A stretch of 64,000 bases of DNA, taken from NCBI RefSeq assembly GCF_032452875.1, contig NW_026894319.1, forward strand, positions 1 to 64,000, read 5' to 3'. Numbering within the stretch: the first letter of the stretch is position 1; each line of letters begins with the position of its first letter. Below the pieces are notes generated by a model that made no database searches, had not been told where the DNA came from, and worked only from the letters and a program-made list of their open reading frames with translations. Source of the stretch: Bos javanicus (Eukaryota; Chordata; Mammalia; Artiodactyla; Bovidae). Below, one piece after another: positions 1 through 12,629 of the stretch. The translations under genes and the position numbers were made by a program.

Positions 1-49
1 CCCCTGCTTTGTCTGGAAGGGGTTCCCGACCTTCCGGTCGCACCTCAGG
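1..49 (+). repeat. Satellite I unit 0, 3' end only
   Basis: The last 49 bases of a unit cut by the window start, beginning just after the GTCGACT motif that closes dyad 2. No variant distinguishes it from later copies, so its subtype is unknown. Confidence 0.85.
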
Positions 50-204
50 ATGAGGCCGGTCTCACGAAGACATTCCAGACGTGGCCTCGTGGGTGGTTCC
101 ACATTCCGTAGGACCCCGATTTCCCGGTCCCCTCTTGATAAGAACCCGATGCCCGGACACCTCTCCGAACTCCACCCTGTGAATGAAGTCAACACGAAGG
201 GGCA

Positions 205-234
205 GTTTTCTTCCGTGCATCGTTCGGAAGAAAC
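205..234. other. Dyad 1 in unit 1 (9-bp perfect, variant arms)
   Basis: Left arm 207-215 (TTTCTTCCG) is fully complementary to right arm 225-233 (CGGAAGAAA) across the loop 216-224 (TGCATCGTT). Both arms differ from the core units, yet pairing is retained. Confidence 0.85.
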
Positions 235-1371
235 CCCAGGTTCCAAATACAGCTCGACAAGCGGCCTCTCTCCCCGGGGACATCTCGAGAGGCAAGCGGA
301 GTTCCATGCCTCAACCCAAGACGAGGCCTGACTCTCCTGTCCCCAGTCTGCAGGCACCCTGCGATCGGAGTCTGAAATCAGAGGTACCCTGCGGTTCCTG
401 CCTCAACTGGAGATGAGGCCCTCTTCCAATGCACCAAACCCAGTGGAGTCCCGAGAGGCCCCTCCCACCTCCAGTTTCCCTGGCTTCTCAGAGCCACCAT
501 GAGGAGCCCCCTGAGGTCACCTGCACAAGTCGAGGGAACCCAGGGTTTCCTGCCTCAACCCGGGAAAGACCTCGAGAGACCTTCTTCAACACGTCTCGAG
601 GCCAGATTCCCCTACCATGGCTCGGGAGCAATGACGCGCTCCCCTCGCCACTCGCATGGAGACCCGACTTCCCTGGCGCCCCACGAGAGGCTCACTGACC
701 TCGCCGTCGTACCTCGTGAGAAACCGCACACTGGGGCCGCCGCTCGAGAACCACCCCGAGATTCCCCCGTCATCGAGAGATGAGGGCCTTCGTCTCCTGC
801 ATGGCCTAGAGACCAATCTCGCGACCTCTCTCCAAACGCCTCAGGAGGCTTGACTCCCTTGAGTCCACCCAGTGAGCTCCAAGAGATACCCGTCGCGATT
901 CGAGAGCAGAGCGGGGTTCTTTGCTTCCACTCGAGATGAATGCCTGTCTCCCCGGGTGCGTCTGGAATGCAACCCCGAGATCCCTGTCGCCCCTGGAGAG
1001 GAACATTGGCTTCTGGACACAAGCCTAGATGAGGTCTATTGGCCCTGCAGTCACTCGAGAGCAATCCCCAGCTTTCCTTCGCAACTCGAATGGAAGATTG
1101 GACTTGCCTGGGCCAACACAAGAGGCAGCCTGAATTCCCCGTCGTAACTCGAGAATCCCGCCGTAACTCGAGAAAAACCACGTGGCTCCCCCGTCATCGC
1201 AAGATGAAGCCCTTTCCCGCTACAGCGCCTCAGGAGAAGTCCCACGTTAGGAATTGGAGGTCGAAAGGGCACTTGGCACCCTTGATGCGACCCACAAAGT
1301 TCCCCGAAATCCCGGTCTCCCTCGAGAGGAACACTGAGGTTTTCCGGCACCCCTCCTCTGAGCCCTTTCTC

Positions 1372-1394
1372 CCCTCCTGATCTGGACAGGAGGG
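1372..1394. other. Dyad 2, core form (8 bp)
   Basis: CCCTCCTG (1372-1379) pairs with CAGGAGGG (1387-1394) around the loop ATCTGGA. It is present once per unit just before the GTCGACT motif and about 230 bp upstream of the next dyad 1. Confidence 0.8.
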
Positions 1395-1449
1395 TCGACT
1401 CCCCTGCTTTGTCTGGAAGGGGTTCCCGACCTTCCGGTCGCACCTCAGG

Positions 1450-2847
1450 ATGAGGCCGGTCTCACGAAGACATTCCAGACGTGGCCTCGTGGGTGGTTCC
1501 ACATTCCGTAGGACCCCGATTTCCCGGTCCCCTCTTGATAAGAACCCGATGCCCGGACACCTCTCCGAACTCCACCCTGTGAATGAAGTCAACACGAAGG
1601 GGCAGTTTTTCCGTGCATCGTTCGGAAAAACCCCAGGTTCCAAATACAGCTCGACAAGCGGCCTCTCTCCCCGGGGACATCTCGAGAGGCAAGCGGAGTT
1701 CCATGCCTCAACCCAAGACGAGGCCTGACTCTCCTGTCCCCAGTCTGCAGGGACCCTGCGATCGGAGTCTGAAATCAGAGGTACCCTGCGGTTCCTGCCT
1801 CAACTGGAGATGAGGCCCTCTTCCAATGCACCAAACCCAGTGGAGTCCCGAGAGGCCCCTCCCACCTCCAGTTTCCCTGGCTTCTCAGAGCCACCATGAG
1901 AAGCCCCCTGAGGTCACCTGCACAAGTCGAGGGAACCCAGGGTTTCCTGCCTCAACCCGGGAAAGACCTCGAGAGACCTTCTTCAACACGTCTCGAGGCC
2001 AGATTCCCCTACCATGGCTCGGGAGCAATGACGCGCTCCCCTCGCCACTCGCATGGAGACCCGACTTCCCTGGCGCCCCACGAGAGGCTCACTGACCTCG
2101 CCGTCGTACCTCGTGAGAAACCGCACACTGGGGCCGCCGCTCGAGAACAACCCCGAGATTCCCCCGTCATCGAGAGATGAGGGCCTTCGTCTCCTGCATG
2201 GCCTAGAGACCAATCTCGCGACCTCTCTCCAAACGCCTCAGGAGGCTTGACTCCCTTGAGTCCACCCAGTGAGCTCCAAGAGATACCCGTCGCGATTCGA
2301 GAGCAGAGCGGGGTTCTTTGCTTCCACTCGAGATGAATGCCTGTCTCCCCGGGTGCGTCTGGAATGCAACCCCGAGATCCCTGTCGCCCCTGGAGAGGAA
2401 CATTGGCTTCTGGACACAAGCCTAGATGAGGTCTATTGGCCCTGCAGTCACTCGAGAGCAATCCCCAGCTTTCCTTCGCAACTCGAATGGAAGATTGGAC
2501 TTGCCTGGGCCAACACAAGAGGCAGCCTGAATTCCCCGTCGTAACTCGAGAATCCCGCCGTAACTCGAGAAAAACCACGTGGCTCCCCCGTCATCGCAAG
2601 ATGAAGCCCTTTCCCGCTACAGCGCCTCAGGAGAAGTCCCACGTTAGGAATTGGAGGTCGAAAGGGCACTTGGCACCCTTGATGCGACCCACAAAGTTCC
2701 CCGAAATCCCGGTCTCCCTCGAGAGGAACACTGAGGTTTTCCGGCACCCCCTCCTCTGAGCCCTTTCTCCCCTCCTGATCTGGACAGGAGGGTCGACTCC
2801 CCTGCTTTGTCTGGAAGGGGTTCCCGACCTTCCGGTCGCACCTCAGG
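1450..2847 (+). repeat. Satellite I unit 2 (1398 bp, core type)
   Basis: First core-type copy, useful as reference: canonical dyad 1 (1605-1631), C at the C/T site, G at the G/A site (1960), 4C mid run, 5C terminal run (2747-2751). Confidence 0.92.
1605..1631. other. Dyad 1, canonical core form
   Basis: GTTTTTCCG (1605-1613) and CGGAAAAAC (1623-1631) are perfect inverted repeats with the same 9-nt loop as unit 1. It recurs in most units from 2 to 28. Whether it extrudes as a hairpin in the cell is not shown by sequence. Confidence 0.85.
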
Positions 2848-4245
2848 ATGAGGCCGGTCTCACGAAGACATTCCAGACGTGGCCTCGTGGGTGGTTCCAC
2901 ATTCCGTAGGACCCCGATTTCCCGGTCCCCTCTTGATAAGAACCCGATGCCCGGACACCTCTCCGAACTCCACCCTGTGAATGAAGTCAACACGAAGGGG
3001 CAGTTTTTCCGTGCATCGTTCGGAAAAACCCCAGGTTCCAAATACAGCTCGACAAGCGGCCTCTCTCCCCGGGGACATCTCGAGAGGCAAGCGGAGTTCC
3101 ATGCCTCAACCCAAGACGAGGCCTGACTCTCCTGTCCCCAGTCTGCAGGGACCCTGCGATCGGAGTCTGAAATCAGAGGTACCCTGCGGTTCCTGCCTCA
3201 ACTGGAGATGAGGCCCTCTTCCAATGCACCAAACCCAGTGGAGTCCCGAGAGGCCCCTCCCACCTCCAGTTTCCCTGGCTTCTCAGAGCCACCATGAGAA
3301 GCCCCCTGAGGTCACCTGCACAAGTCGAGGGAACCCAGGGTTTCCTGCCTCAACCCGGGAAAGACCTCGAGAGACCTTCTTCAACACGTCTCGAGGCCAG
3401 ATTCCCCTACCATGGCTCGGGAGCAATGACGCGCTCCCCTCGCCACTCGCATGGAGACCCGACTTCCCTGGCGCCCCACGAGAGGCTCACTGACCTCGCC
3501 GTCGTACCTCGTGAGAAACCGCACACTGGGGCCGCCGCTCGAGAACAACCCCGAGATTCCCCCGTCATCGAGAGATGAGGGCCTTCGTCTCCTGCATGGC
3601 CTAGAGACCAATCTCGCGACCTCTCTCCAAACGCCTCAGGAGGCTTGACTCCCTTGAGTCCACCCAGTGAGCTCCAAGAGATACCCGTCGCGATTCGAGA
3701 GCAGAGCGGGGTTCTTTGCTTCCACTCGAGATGAATGCCTGTCTCCCCGGGTGCGTCTGGAATGCAACCCCGAGATCCCTGTCGCCCCTGGAGAGGAACA
3801 TTGGCTTCTGGACACAAGCCTAGATGAGGTCTATTGGCCCTGCAGTCACTCGAGAGCAATCCCCAGCTTTCCTTCGCAACTCGAATGGAAGATTGGACTT
3901 GCCTGGGCCAACACAAGAGGCAGCCTGAATTCCCCGTCGTAACTCGAGAATCCCGCCGTAACTCGAGAAAAACCACGTGGCTCCCCCGTCATCGCAAGAT
4001 GAAGCCCTTTCCCGCTACAGCGCCTCAGGAGAAGTCCCACGTTAGGAATTGGAGGTCGAAAGGGCACTTGGCACCCTTGATGCGACCCACAAAGTTCCCC
4101 GAAATCCCGGTCTCCCTCGAGAGGAACACTGAGGTTTTCCGGCACCCCCTCCTCTGAGCCCTTTCTCCCCTCCTGATCTGGACAGGAGGGTCGACTCCCC
4201 TGCTTTGTCTGGAAGGGGTTCCCGACCTTCCGGTCGCACCTCAGG
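2848..4245 (+). repeat. Satellite I unit 3 (1398 bp, core type)
   Basis: Same states as unit 2, including the 5C terminal run; I see no difference between the two. Confidence 0.92.
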
Positions 4246-5642
4246 ATGAGGCCGGTCTCACGAAGACATTCCAGACGTGGCCTCGTGGGTGGTTCCACAT
4301 TCCGTAGGACCCCGATTTCCCGGTCCCCTCTTGATAAGAACCCGATGCCCGGACACCTCTCCGAACTCCACCCTGTGAATGAAGTCAACACGAAGGGGCA
4401 GTTTTTCCGTGCATCGTTCGGAAAAACCCCAGGTTCCAAATACAGCTCGACAAGCGGCCTCTCTCCCCGGGGACATCTCGAGAGGCAAGCGGAGTTCCAT
4501 GCCTCAACCCAAGACGAGGCCTGACTCTCCTGTCCCCAGTCTGCAGGGACCCTGCGATCGGAGTCTGAAATCAGAGGTACCCTGCGGTTCCTGCCTCAAC
4601 TGGAGATGAGGCCCTCTTCCAATGCACCAAACCCAGTGGAGTCCCGAGAGGCCCCTCCCACCTCCAGTTTCCCTGGCTTCTCAGAGCCACCATGAGAAGC
4701 CCCCTGAGGTCACCTGCACAAGTCGAGGGAACCCAGGGTTTCCTGCCTCAACCCGGGAAAGACCTCGAGAGACCTTCTTCAACACGTCTCGAGGCCAGAT
4801 TCCCCTACCATGGCTCGGGAGCAATGACGCGCTCCCCTCGCCACTCGCATGGAGACCCGACTTCCCTGGCGCCCCACGAGAGGCTCACTGACCTCGCCGT
4901 CGTACCTCGTGAGAAACCGCACACTGGGGCCGCCGCTCGAGAACAACCCCGAGATTCCCCCGTCATCGAGAGATGAGGGCCTTCGTCTCCTGCATGGCCT
5001 AGAGACCAATCTCGCGACCTCTCTCCAAACGCCTCAGGAGGCTTGACTCCCTTGAGTCCACCCAGTGAGCTCCAAGAGATACCCGTCGCGATTCGAGAGC
5101 AGAGCGGGGTTCTTTGCTTCCACTCGAGATGAATGCCTGTCTCCCCGGGTGCGTCTGGAATGCAACCCCGAGATCCCTGTCGCCCCTGGAGAGGAACATT
5201 GGCTTCTGGACACAAGCCTAGATGAGGTCTATTGGCCCTGCAGTCACTCGAGAGCAATCCCCAGCTTTCCTTCGCAACTCGAATGGAAGATTGGACTTGC
5301 CTGGGCCAACACAAGAGGCAGCCTGAATTCCCCGTCGTAACTCGAGAATCCCGCCGTAACTCGAGAAAAACCACGTGGCTCCCCCGTCATCGCAAGATGA
5401 AGCCCTTTCCCGCTACAGCGCCTCAGGAGAAGTCCCACGTTAGGAATTGGAGGTCGAAAGGGCACTTGGCACCCTTGATGCGACCCACAAAGTTCCCCGA
5501 AATCCCGGTCTCCCTCGAGAGGAACACTGAGGTTTTCCGGCACCCCTCCTCTGAGCCCTTTCTCCCCTCCTGATCTGGACAGGAGGGTCGACTCCCCTGC
5601 TTTGTCTGGAAGGGGTTCCCGACCTTCCGGTCGCACCTCAGG
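4246..5642 (+). repeat. Satellite I unit 4 (1397 bp, core type)
   Basis: Differs from unit 3 only by a 4C terminal run. Confidence 0.92.
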
Positions 5643-7040
5643 ATGAGGCCGGTCTCACGAAGACATTCCAGACGTGGCCTCGTGGGTGGTTCCACATTCC
5701 GTAGGACCCCGATTTCCCGGTCCCCTCTTGATAAGAACCCGATGCCCGGACACCTCTCCGAACTCCACCCTGTGAATGAAGTCAACACGAAGGGGCAGTT
5801 TTTCCGTGCATCGTTCGGAAAAACCCCAGGTTCCAAATACAGCTCGACAAGCGGCCTCTCTCCCCGGGGACATCTCGAGAGGCAAGCGGAGTTCCATGCC
5901 TCAACCCAAGACGAGGCCTGACTCTCCTGTCCCCAGTCTGCAGGGACCCTGCGATCGGAGTCTGAAATCAGAGGTACCCTGCGGTTCCTGCCTCAACTGG
6001 AGATGAGGCCCTCTTCCAATGCACCAAACCCAGTGGAGTCCCGAGAGGCCCCTCCCACCTCCAGTTTCCCTGGCTTCTCAGAGCCACCATGAGAAGCCCC
6101 CTGAGGTCACCTGCACAAGTCGAGGGAACCCAGGGTTTCCTGCCTCAACCCGGGAAAGACCTCGAGAGACCTTCTTCAACACGTCTCGAGGCCAGATTCC
6201 CCTACCATGGCTCGGGAGCAATGACGCGCTCCCCTCGCCACTCGCATGGAGACCCGACTTCCCTGGCGCCCCACGAGAGGCTCACTGACCTCGCCGTCGT
6301 ACCTCGTGAGAAACCGCACACTGGGGCCGCCGCTCGAGAACAACCCCGAGATTCCCCCGTCATCGAGAGATGAGGGCCTTCGTCTCCTGCATGGCCTAGA
6401 GACCAATCTCGCGACCTCTCTCCAAACGCCTCAGGAGGCTTGACTCCCTTGAGTCCACCCAGTGAGCTCCAAGAGATACCCGTCGCGATTCGAGAGCAGA
6501 GCGGGGTTCTTTGCTTCCACTCGAGATGAATGCCTGTCTCCCCGGGTGCGTCTGGAATGCAACCCCGAGATCCCTGTCGCCCCTGGAGAGGAACATTGGC
6601 TTCTGGACACAAGCCTAGATGAGGTCTATTGGCCCTGCAGTCACTCGAGAGCAATCCCCAGCTTTCCTTCGCAACTCGAATGGAAGATTGGACTTGCCTG
6701 GGCCAACACAAGAGGCAGCCTGAATTCCCCGTCGTAACTCGAGAATCCCGCCGTAACTCGAGAAAAACCACGTGGCTCCCCCGTCATCGCAAGATGAAGC
6801 CCTTTCCCGCTACAGCGCCTCAGGAGAAGTCCCACGTTAGGAATTGGAGGTCGAAAGGGCACTTGGCACCCTTGATGCGACCCACAAAGTTCCCCGAAAT
6901 CCCGGTCTCCCTCGAGAGGAACACTGAGGTTTTCCGGCACCCCCTCCTCTGAGCCCTTTCTCCCCTCCTGATCTGGACAGGAGGGTCGACTCCCCTGCTT
7001 TGTCTGGAAGGGGTTCCCGACCTTCCGGTCGCACCTCAGG
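5643..7040 (+). repeat. Satellite I unit 5 (1398 bp, core type)
   Basis: Core states with 5C terminal run. Confidence 0.92.
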
Positions 7041-8437
7041 ATGAGGCCGGTCTCACGAAGACATTCCAGACGTGGCCTCGTGGGTGGTTCCACATTCCGT
7101 AGGACCCCGATTTCCCGGTCCCCTCTTGATAAGAACCCGATGCCCGGACACCTCTCCGAACTCCACCCTGTGAATGAAGTCAACACGAAGGGGCAGTTTT
7201 TCCGTGCATCGTTCGGAAAAACCCCAGGTTCCAAATACAGCTCGACAAGCGGCCTCTCTCCCCGGGGACATCTCGAGAGGCAAGCGGAGTTCCATGCCTC
7301 AACCCAAGACGAGGCCTGACTCTCCTGTCCCCAGTCTGCAGGGACCCTGCGATCGGAGTCTGAAATCAGAGGTACCCTGCGGTTCCTGCCTCAACTGGAG
7401 ATGAGGCCCTCTTCCAATGCACCAAACCCAGTGGAGTCCCGAGAGGCCCCTCCCACCTCCAGTTTCCCTGGCTTCTCAGAGCCACCATGAGAAGCCCCCT
7501 GAGGTCACCTGCACAAGTCGAGGGAACCCAGGGTTTCCTGCCTCAACCCGGGAAAGACCTCGAGAGACCTTCTTCAACACGTCTCGAGGCCAGATTCCCC
7601 TACCATGGCTCGGGAGCAATGACGCGCTCCCCTCGCCACTCGCATGGAGACCCGACTTCCCTGGCGCCCCACGAGAGGCTCACTGACCTCGCCGTCGTAC
7701 CTCGTGAGAAACCGCACACTGGGGCCGCCGCTCGAGAACAACCCCGAGATTCCCCCGTCATCGAGAGATGAGGGCCTTCGTCTCCTGCATGGCCTAGAGA
7801 CCAATCTCGCGACCTCTCTCCAAACGCCTCAGGAGGCTTGACTCCCTTGAGTCCACCCAGTGAGCTCCAAGAGATACCCGTCGCGATTCGAGAGCAGAGC
7901 GGGGTTCTTTGCTTCCACTCGAGATGAATGCCTGTCTCCCCGGGTGCGTCTGGAATGCAACCCCGAGATCCCTGTCGCCCCTGGAGAGGAACATTGGCTT
8001 CTGGACACAAGCCTAGATGAGGTCTATTGGCCCTGCAGTCACTCGAGAGCAATCCCCAGCTTTCCTTCGCAACTCGAATGGAAGATTGGACTTGCCTGGG
8101 CCAACACAAGAGGCAGCCTGAATTCCCCGTCGTAACTCGAGAATCCCGCCGTAACTCGAGAAAAACCACGTGGCTCCCCCGTCATCGCAAGATGAAGCCC
8201 TTTCCCGCTACAGCGCCTCAGGAGAAGTCCCACGTTAGGAATTGGAGGTCGAAAGGGCACTTGGCACCCTTGATGCGACCCACAAAGTTCCCCGAAATCC
8301 CGGTCTCCCTCGAGAGGAACACTGAGGTTTTCCGGCACCCCTCCTCTGAGCCCTTTCTCCCCTCCTGATCTGGACAGGAGGGTCGACTCCCCTGCTTTGT
8401 CTGGAAGGGGTTCCCGACCTTCCGGTCGCACCTCAGG
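7041..8437 (+). repeat. Satellite I unit 6 (1397 bp, core type)
   Basis: Core states with 4C terminal run. Confidence 0.92.
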
Positions 8438-9834
8438 ATGAGGCCGGTCTCACGAAGACATTCCAGACGTGGCCTCGTGGGTGGTTCCACATTCCGTAGG
8501 ACCCCGATTTCCCGGTCCCCTCTTGATAAGAACCCGATGCCCGGACACCTCTCCGAACTCCACCCTGTGAATGAAGTCAACACGAAGGGGCAGTTTTTCC
8601 GTGCATCGTTCGGAAAAACCCCAGGTTCCAAATACAGCTCGACAAGCGGCCTCTCTCCCCGGGGACATCTCGAGAGGCAAGCGGAGTTCCATGCCTCAAC
8701 CCAAGACGAGGCCTGACTCTCCTGTCCCCAGTCTGCAGGGACCCTGCGATCGGAGTCTGAAATCAGAGGTACCCTGCGGTTCCTGCCTCAACTGGAGATG
8801 AGGCCCTCTTCCAATGCACCAAACCCAGTGGAGTCCCGAGAGGCCCCTCCCACCTCCAGTTTCCCTGGCTTCTCAGAGCCACCATGAGAAGCCCCCTGAG
8901 GTCACCTGCACAAGTCGAGGGAACCCAGGGTTTCCTGCCTCAACCCGGGAAAGACCTCGAGAGACCTTCTTCAACACGTCTCGAGGCCAGATTCCCCTAC
9001 CATGGCTCGGGAGCAATGACGCGCTCCCCTCGCCACTCGCATGGAGACCCGACTTCCCTGGCGCCCCACGAGAGGCTCACTGACCTCGCCGTCGTACCTC
9101 GTGAGAAACCGCACACTGGGGCCGCCGCTCGAGAACAACCCCGAGATTCCCCCGTCATCGAGAGATGAGGGCCTTCGTCTCCTGCATGGCCTAGAGACCA
9201 ATCTCGCGACCTCTCTCCAAACGCCTCAGGAGGCTTGACTCCCTTGAGTCCACCCAGTGAGCTCCAAGAGATACCCGTCGCGATTCGAGAGCAGAGCGGG
9301 GTTCTTTGCTTCCACTCGAGATGAATGCCTGTCTCCCCGGGTGCGTCTGGAATGCAACCCCGAGATCCCTGTCGCCCCTGGAGAGGAACATTGGCTTCTG
9401 GACACAAGCCTAGATGAGGTCTATTGGCCCTGCAGTCACTCGAGAGCAATCCCCAGCTTTCCTTCGCAACTCGAATGGAAGATTGGACTTGCCTGGGCCA
9501 ACACAAGAGGCAGCCTGAATTCCCCGTCGTAACTCGAGAATCCCGCCGTAACTCGAGAAAAACCACGTGGCTCCCCCGTCATCGCAAGATGAAGCCCTTT
9601 CCCGCTACAGCGCCTCAGGAGAAGTCCCACGTTAGGAATTGGAGGTCGAAAGGGCACTTGGCACCCTTGATGCGACCCACAAAGTTCCCCGAAATCCCGG
9701 TCTCCCTCGAGAGGAACACTGAGGTTTTCCGGCACCCCTCCTCTGAGCCCTTTCTCCCCTCCTGATCTGGACAGGAGGGTCGACTCCCCTGCTTTGTCTG
9801 GAAGGGGTTCCCGACCTTCCGGTCGCACCTCAGG
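8438..9834 (+). repeat. Satellite I unit 7 (1397 bp, core type)
   Basis: Core states with 4C terminal run. Confidence 0.92.
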
Positions 9835-11232
9835 ATGAGGCCGGTCTCACGAAGACATTCCAGACGTGGCCTCGTGGGTGGTTCCACATTCCGTAGGACC
9901 CCGATTTCCCGGTCCCCTCTTGATAAGAACCCGATGCCCGGACACCTCTCCGAACTCCACCCTGTGAATGAAGTCAACACGAAGGGGCAGTTTTTCCGTG
10001 CATCGTTCGGAAAAACCCCAGGTTCCAAATACAGCTCGACAAGCGGCCTCTCTCCCCGGGGACATCTCGAGAGGCAAGCGGAGTTCCATGCCTCAACCCA
10101 AGACGAGGCCTGACTCTCCTGTCCCCAGTCTGCAGGGACCCTGCGATCGGAGTCTGAAATCAGAGGTACCCTGCGGTTCCTGCCTCAACTGGAGATGAGG
10201 CCCTCTTCCAATGCACCAAACCCAGTGGAGTCCCGAGAGGCCCCTCCCACCTCCAGTTTCCCTGGCTTCTCAGAGCCACCATGAGAAGCCCCCTGAGGTC
10301 ACCTGCACAAGTCGAGGGAACCCAGGGTTTCCTGCCTCAACCCGGGAAAGACCTCGAGAGACCTTCTTCAACACGTCTCGAGGCCAGATTCCCCTACCAT
10401 GGCTCGGGAGCAATGACGCGCTCCCCTCGCCACTCGCATGGAGACCCGACTTCCCTGGCGCCCCACGAGAGGCTCACTGACCTCGCCGTCGTACCTCGTG
10501 AGAAACCGCACACTGGGGCCGCCGCTCGAGAACAACCCCGAGATTCCCCCGTCATCGAGAGATGAGGGCCTTCGTCTCCTGCATGGCCTAGAGACCAATC
10601 TCGCGACCTCTCTCCAAACGCCTCAGGAGGCTTGACTCCCTTGAGTCCACCCAGTGAGCTCCAAGAGATACCCGTCGCGATTCGAGAGCAGAGCGGGGTT
10701 CTTTGCTTCCACTCGAGATGAATGCCTGTCTCCCCGGGTGCGTCTGGAATGCAACCCCGAGATCCCTGTCGCCCCTGGAGAGGAACATTGGCTTCTGGAC
10801 ACAAGCCTAGATGAGGTCTATTGGCCCTGCAGTCACTCGAGAGCAATCCCCAGCTTTCCTTCGCAACTCGAATGGAAGATTGGACTTGCCTGGGCCAACA
10901 CAAGAGGCAGCCTGAATTCCCCGTCGTAACTCGAGAATCCCGCCGTAACTCGAGAAAAACCACGTGGCTCCCCCGTCATCGCAAGATGAAGCCCTTTCCC
11001 GCTACAGCGCCTCAGGAGAAGTCCCACGTTAGGAATTGGAGGTCGAAAGGGCACTTGGCACCCTTGATGCGACCCACAAAGTTCCCCGAAATCCCGGTCT
11101 CCCTCGAGAGGAACACTGAGGTTTTCCGGCACCCCCTCCTCTGAGCCCTTTCTCCCCTCCTGATCTGGACAGGAGGGTCGACTCCCCTGCTTTGTCTGGA
11201 AGGGGTTCCCGACCTTCCGGTCGCACCTCAGG
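9835..11232 (+). repeat. Satellite I unit 8 (1398 bp, core type)
   Basis: Core states with 5C terminal run. Confidence 0.92.
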
Positions 11233-12629
11233 ATGAGGCCGGTCTCACGAAGACATTCCAGACGTGGCCTCGTGGGTGGTTCCACATTCCGTAGGACCCC
11301 GATTTCCCGGTCCCCTCTTGATAAGAACCCGATGCCCGGACACCTCTCCGAACTCCACCCTGTGAATGAAGTCAACACGAAGGGGCAGTTTTTCCGTGCA
11401 TCGTTCGGAAAAACCCCAGGTTCCAAATACAGCTCGACAAGCGGCCTCTCTCCCCGGGGACATCTCGAGAGGCAAGCGGAGTTCCATGCCTCAACCCAAG
11501 ACGAGGCCTGACTCTCCTGTCCCCAGTCTGCAGGGACCCTGCGATCGGAGTCTGAAATCAGAGGTACCCTGCGGTTCCTGCCTCAACTGGAGATGAGGCC
11601 CTCTTCCAATGCACCAAACCCAGTGGAGTCCCGAGAGGCCCCTCCCACCTCCAGTTTCCCTGGCTTCTCAGAGCCACCATGAGAAGCCCCCTGAGGTCAC
11701 CTGCACAAGTCGAGGGAACCCAGGGTTTCCTGCCTCAACCCGGGAAAGACCTCGAGAGACCTTCTTCAACACGTCTCGAGGCCAGATTCCCCTACCATGG
11801 CTCGGGAGCAATGACGCGCTCCCCTCGCCACTCGCATGGAGACCCGACTTCCCTGGCGCCCCACGAGAGGCTCACTGACCTCGCCGTCGTACCTCGTGAG
11901 AAACCGCACACTGGGGCCGCCGCTCGAGAACAACCCCGAGATTCCCCCGTCATCGAGAGATGAGGGCCTTCGTCTCCTGCATGGCCTAGAGACCAATCTC
12001 GCGACCTCTCTCCAAACGCCTCAGGAGGCTTGACTCCCTTGAGTCCACCCAGTGAGCTCCAAGAGATACCCGTCGCGATTCGAGAGCAGAGCGGGGTTCT
12101 TTGCTTCCACTCGAGATGAATGCCTGTCTCCCCGGGTGCGTCTGGAATGCAACCCCGAGATCCCTGTCGCCCCTGGAGAGGAACATTGGCTTCTGGACAC
12201 AAGCCTAGATGAGGTCTATTGGCCCTGCAGTCACTCGAGAGCAATCCCCAGCTTTCCTTCGCAACTCGAATGGAAGATTGGACTTGCCTGGGCCAACACA
12301 AGAGGCAGCCTGAATTCCCCGTCGTAACTCGAGAATCCCGCCGTAACTCGAGAAAAACCACGTGGCTCCCCCGTCATCGCAAGATGAAGCCCTTTCCCGC
12401 TACAGCGCCTCAGGAGAAGTCCCACGTTAGGAATTGGAGGTCGAAAGGGCACTTGGCACCCTTGATGCGACCCACAAAGTTCCCCGAAATCCCGGTCTCC
12501 CTCGAGAGGAACACTGAGGTTTTCCGGCACCCCTCCTCTGAGCCCTTTCTCCCCTCCTGATCTGGACAGGAGGGTCGACTCCCCTGCTTTGTCTGGAAGG
12601 GGTTCCCGACCTTCCGGTCGCACCTCAGG
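11233..12629 (+). repeat. Satellite I unit 9 (1397 bp, core type)
   Basis: Core states with 4C terminal run. Confidence 0.92.

Larger units (their letters stand above)
50..1449 (+). repeat. Satellite I unit 1 (1400 bp, mosaic variant)
   Basis: Unlike the next units it has TTTTCTTCCG and CGGAAGAAAC at dyad 1 (206-234), a C at 355 in GCAGGCACC, G at 504 in GAGGAGCCC and C at 752 in GAACCACCC. The 504 and 752 states recur together in unit 26, while the G state at the G/A site matches the core. The 3-bp excess over 1397 lies entirely in dyad 1. Terminal C-run 4C. Confidence 0.9.

Noticed and set aside
1605..1631. Dyad 1 as a bacterial rho-independent terminator
   Set aside because: The arms are T- and A-rich with no terminal T-run after the stem, and the context is a mammalian satellite.
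1605..1640. CENP-B box at ATCGTTCGGAAAAACCCC
   Set aside because: It superficially resembles TTCGTTGGAAACGGG but lacks the required TTCG...A..CGGG spacing and needs an indel to align. I found no sequence with the essential bases elsewhere by eye; a motif scan would settle it.
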